Below, piece after piece: positions 62,405 through 64,000 of a stretch of 64,000 bases of DNA. Source of the DNA: Alligator mississippiensis (lineage: Eukaryota > Chordata > Crocodylia > Alligatoridae). Below the pieces are notes generated by a model. It did not search any database. It saw nothing but the letters and a program-made list of their open reading frames with translations, and was not told where the DNA came from. Within the stretch, counting starts at the first letter, position 1. The number at the start of each line of letters is the position of its first letter. The stretch spans positions 50,655,001 through 50,719,000 of the forward strand of contig NC_081827.1 in assembly GCF_030867095.1 (NCBI RefSeq), given 5' to 3'. Position numbers and translations under genes: made by a program.

Positions 62405-64000
62405 ATTCTTCTAACTCAGATCAACAATAAGACTTCCATGTTATTAGATTAGATTACTTTTCCTTGTTAATCTACAGAAGTGAAGTGGATCAATACAGCC
62501 TCTACTCATAAAAAGAAGACAGTTAAAAAGTAGAGTAGCAATAGCATGGGCTATGGACTAAAACGAACTAAAATTTGTCAAACTGGGATTAAGATTAATA
62601 ATTCAATTGTATGAAAACTGTATTAACCACGTTACACTGGTTACACTGTTAAACTGCAACTCAGAGTCATACAGAGTCAGGTAGAAGCAGAAGTAGATAG
62701 AGTAAGATGGACTGAAAGGAAAGCTGAAGTGAGAGGGAGAGAGGAAAACTGATCATCATCATTTCCACTTTTATTTTTTCAGAATCTTATTTAAACAGAA
62801 CTAGAATAATTATTTTGTGCTGCCTTTTTTCACATCTCATGAATTGGAAATACTTTCCTCTTAGTAGTAATCATTCTAAAAGTGTAAACACATGGTTTTC
62901 AAGTTTCCAAGTTTTGCTCAAGCATAACACACCTTACTAAAACTGGCCATAGTGAGGACTGTTGCTGTATATGAAAGAACCATATGGAAGGCTTGGTAAT
63001 GATTTCAAACCTATGTGTACCTTGTGAAGTGAATGAACACAAGGCCCTTTTGGAAAGACTTTCAAAAATCTTTTCTGAAAAAGATGTAGAGACATATAGA
63101 AATGCTCATGTAATATAAAGCCAGCATTTACCAATTGTATCATAAAACTAAGCAGCAAATTATCTTTAAAAATTGTAAGAATATACTAGGAAGCCAGAAA
63201 ATGCTAAACTGTTAAAAACTGCAAGTATGGAAGTTTATATTATAGTCATTTATATAGCTTAAAATCTGCACCATTTCACCACCATCGAATACAACCAGTA
63301 TGCTACTCTGAGACTCCTACGGGGATCTCTGACTATTCATAAACTATTGTATTATTTTCATAAAGTAGTCCCTGGCTTTAAACAGCTATTTCATGACAGG
63401 TCTGGCATGATATAAAGATCTTTTATAGCTTGTCTGCTAATGTATGGGTTCACTTAATAGAACTATTTACATATTACAGAATTAGCAAAAACTTTAATAG
63501 CACCTTTTAAACACAATTTTATTTTATTCTTAATTAGGAAGGAACTGTTTGTTTTTTTTTTTTTTTACTGATTATGCTAAATATTTTTCAAAGATACTTA
63601 CATAAAGTAACTTTATAAAACTCATCTTATTAAAATCTAGGCAGAGAAATTACAGATTGTATGTTACAAATTTGATATGGCACATTAGACTCTCAACATT
63701 TTTTGAGCTTCATCTTAAATAACTGAAGTCACTTACGATGTTATCCAAGATGCCCAAATTGATGAAAAAGTTATTTTAGTTTCTTACCAAAACCATTATC
63801 CACAGAATTCTACTTCCTATGCAAATCTGGTGAAAAATCAAACTACAAAAATGCTACTTCTCTGCCAGGTTTCATATTTTAGCTAACTGGAGTTCTTTGG
63901 GTAAGTAGCCATTTTAAATAATCGGAGAAGTATTTTGTCAGCCTTCAATAACATAGACATTTTAAATGTTCTTCTTTAATTTATCACAATTTTTATAAGG
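62405..64000. other. AT-rich stretch, nothing recognised
   Basis: No exon, repeat family or RNA gene could be supported up to the window end. Confidence 0.5.

Overview
The window looks like AT-rich, intron-dense sauropsid DNA. CR1 LINEs, many hAT-type DNA transposons with 8-bp target duplications, Penelope-like fragments and tRNA-like SINEs are abundant, and I saw no Alu or L1. This repeat mix resembles crocodilian or turtle genomes; the species cannot be fixed from sequence alone. There are no bacterial genes, rRNAs, intact tRNAs or CRISPR arrays.

One host gene is recognisable: MDFIC (MyoD family inhibitor domain containing), on the minus strand. Its last coding exon is at 14695-14942 and carries the cysteine-rich I-mfa domain. 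The preceding exon is at 38489-38764. A 23.5-kb intron separates them, and the split Asp codon and both splice sites agree. The 5' exons were not found and probably lie beyond 64000. The 3' UTR and the downstream intergenic region occupy the left part of the window.

Layout: 1-7.1 kb is intergenic, with an old antisense CR1, an antisense endonuclease/RT LINE relic that contains a Penelope-like insertion, and a CR1 tail. From 8.6 to 8.8 kb there is a near-perfect 166-bp palindrome. The probable MDFIC 3' UTR runs from about 11.7 to 14.7 kb. The MDFIC intron (14.9-38.5 kb) holds several hAT-type elements and a nested stack at 24.0-28.1 kb: a hAT transposase relic interrupted by a CR1 tail and by a solo-LTR-like element, itself split by a younger CR1 with RT. 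From 38.8 to 64 kb the sequence is upstream intron with more hAT, Tigger-like, Penelope-like and SINE insertions, including a hAT nested in another hAT.

Apart from MDFIC, every protein-like signal I could interpret is decayed transposon coding sequence. I found no convincing new gene system. The most interesting material is structural: nested insertions dated by their order, fold-back elements, GC-rich interiors in several hATs, and a 74-bp duplicated block inside a LINE relic.
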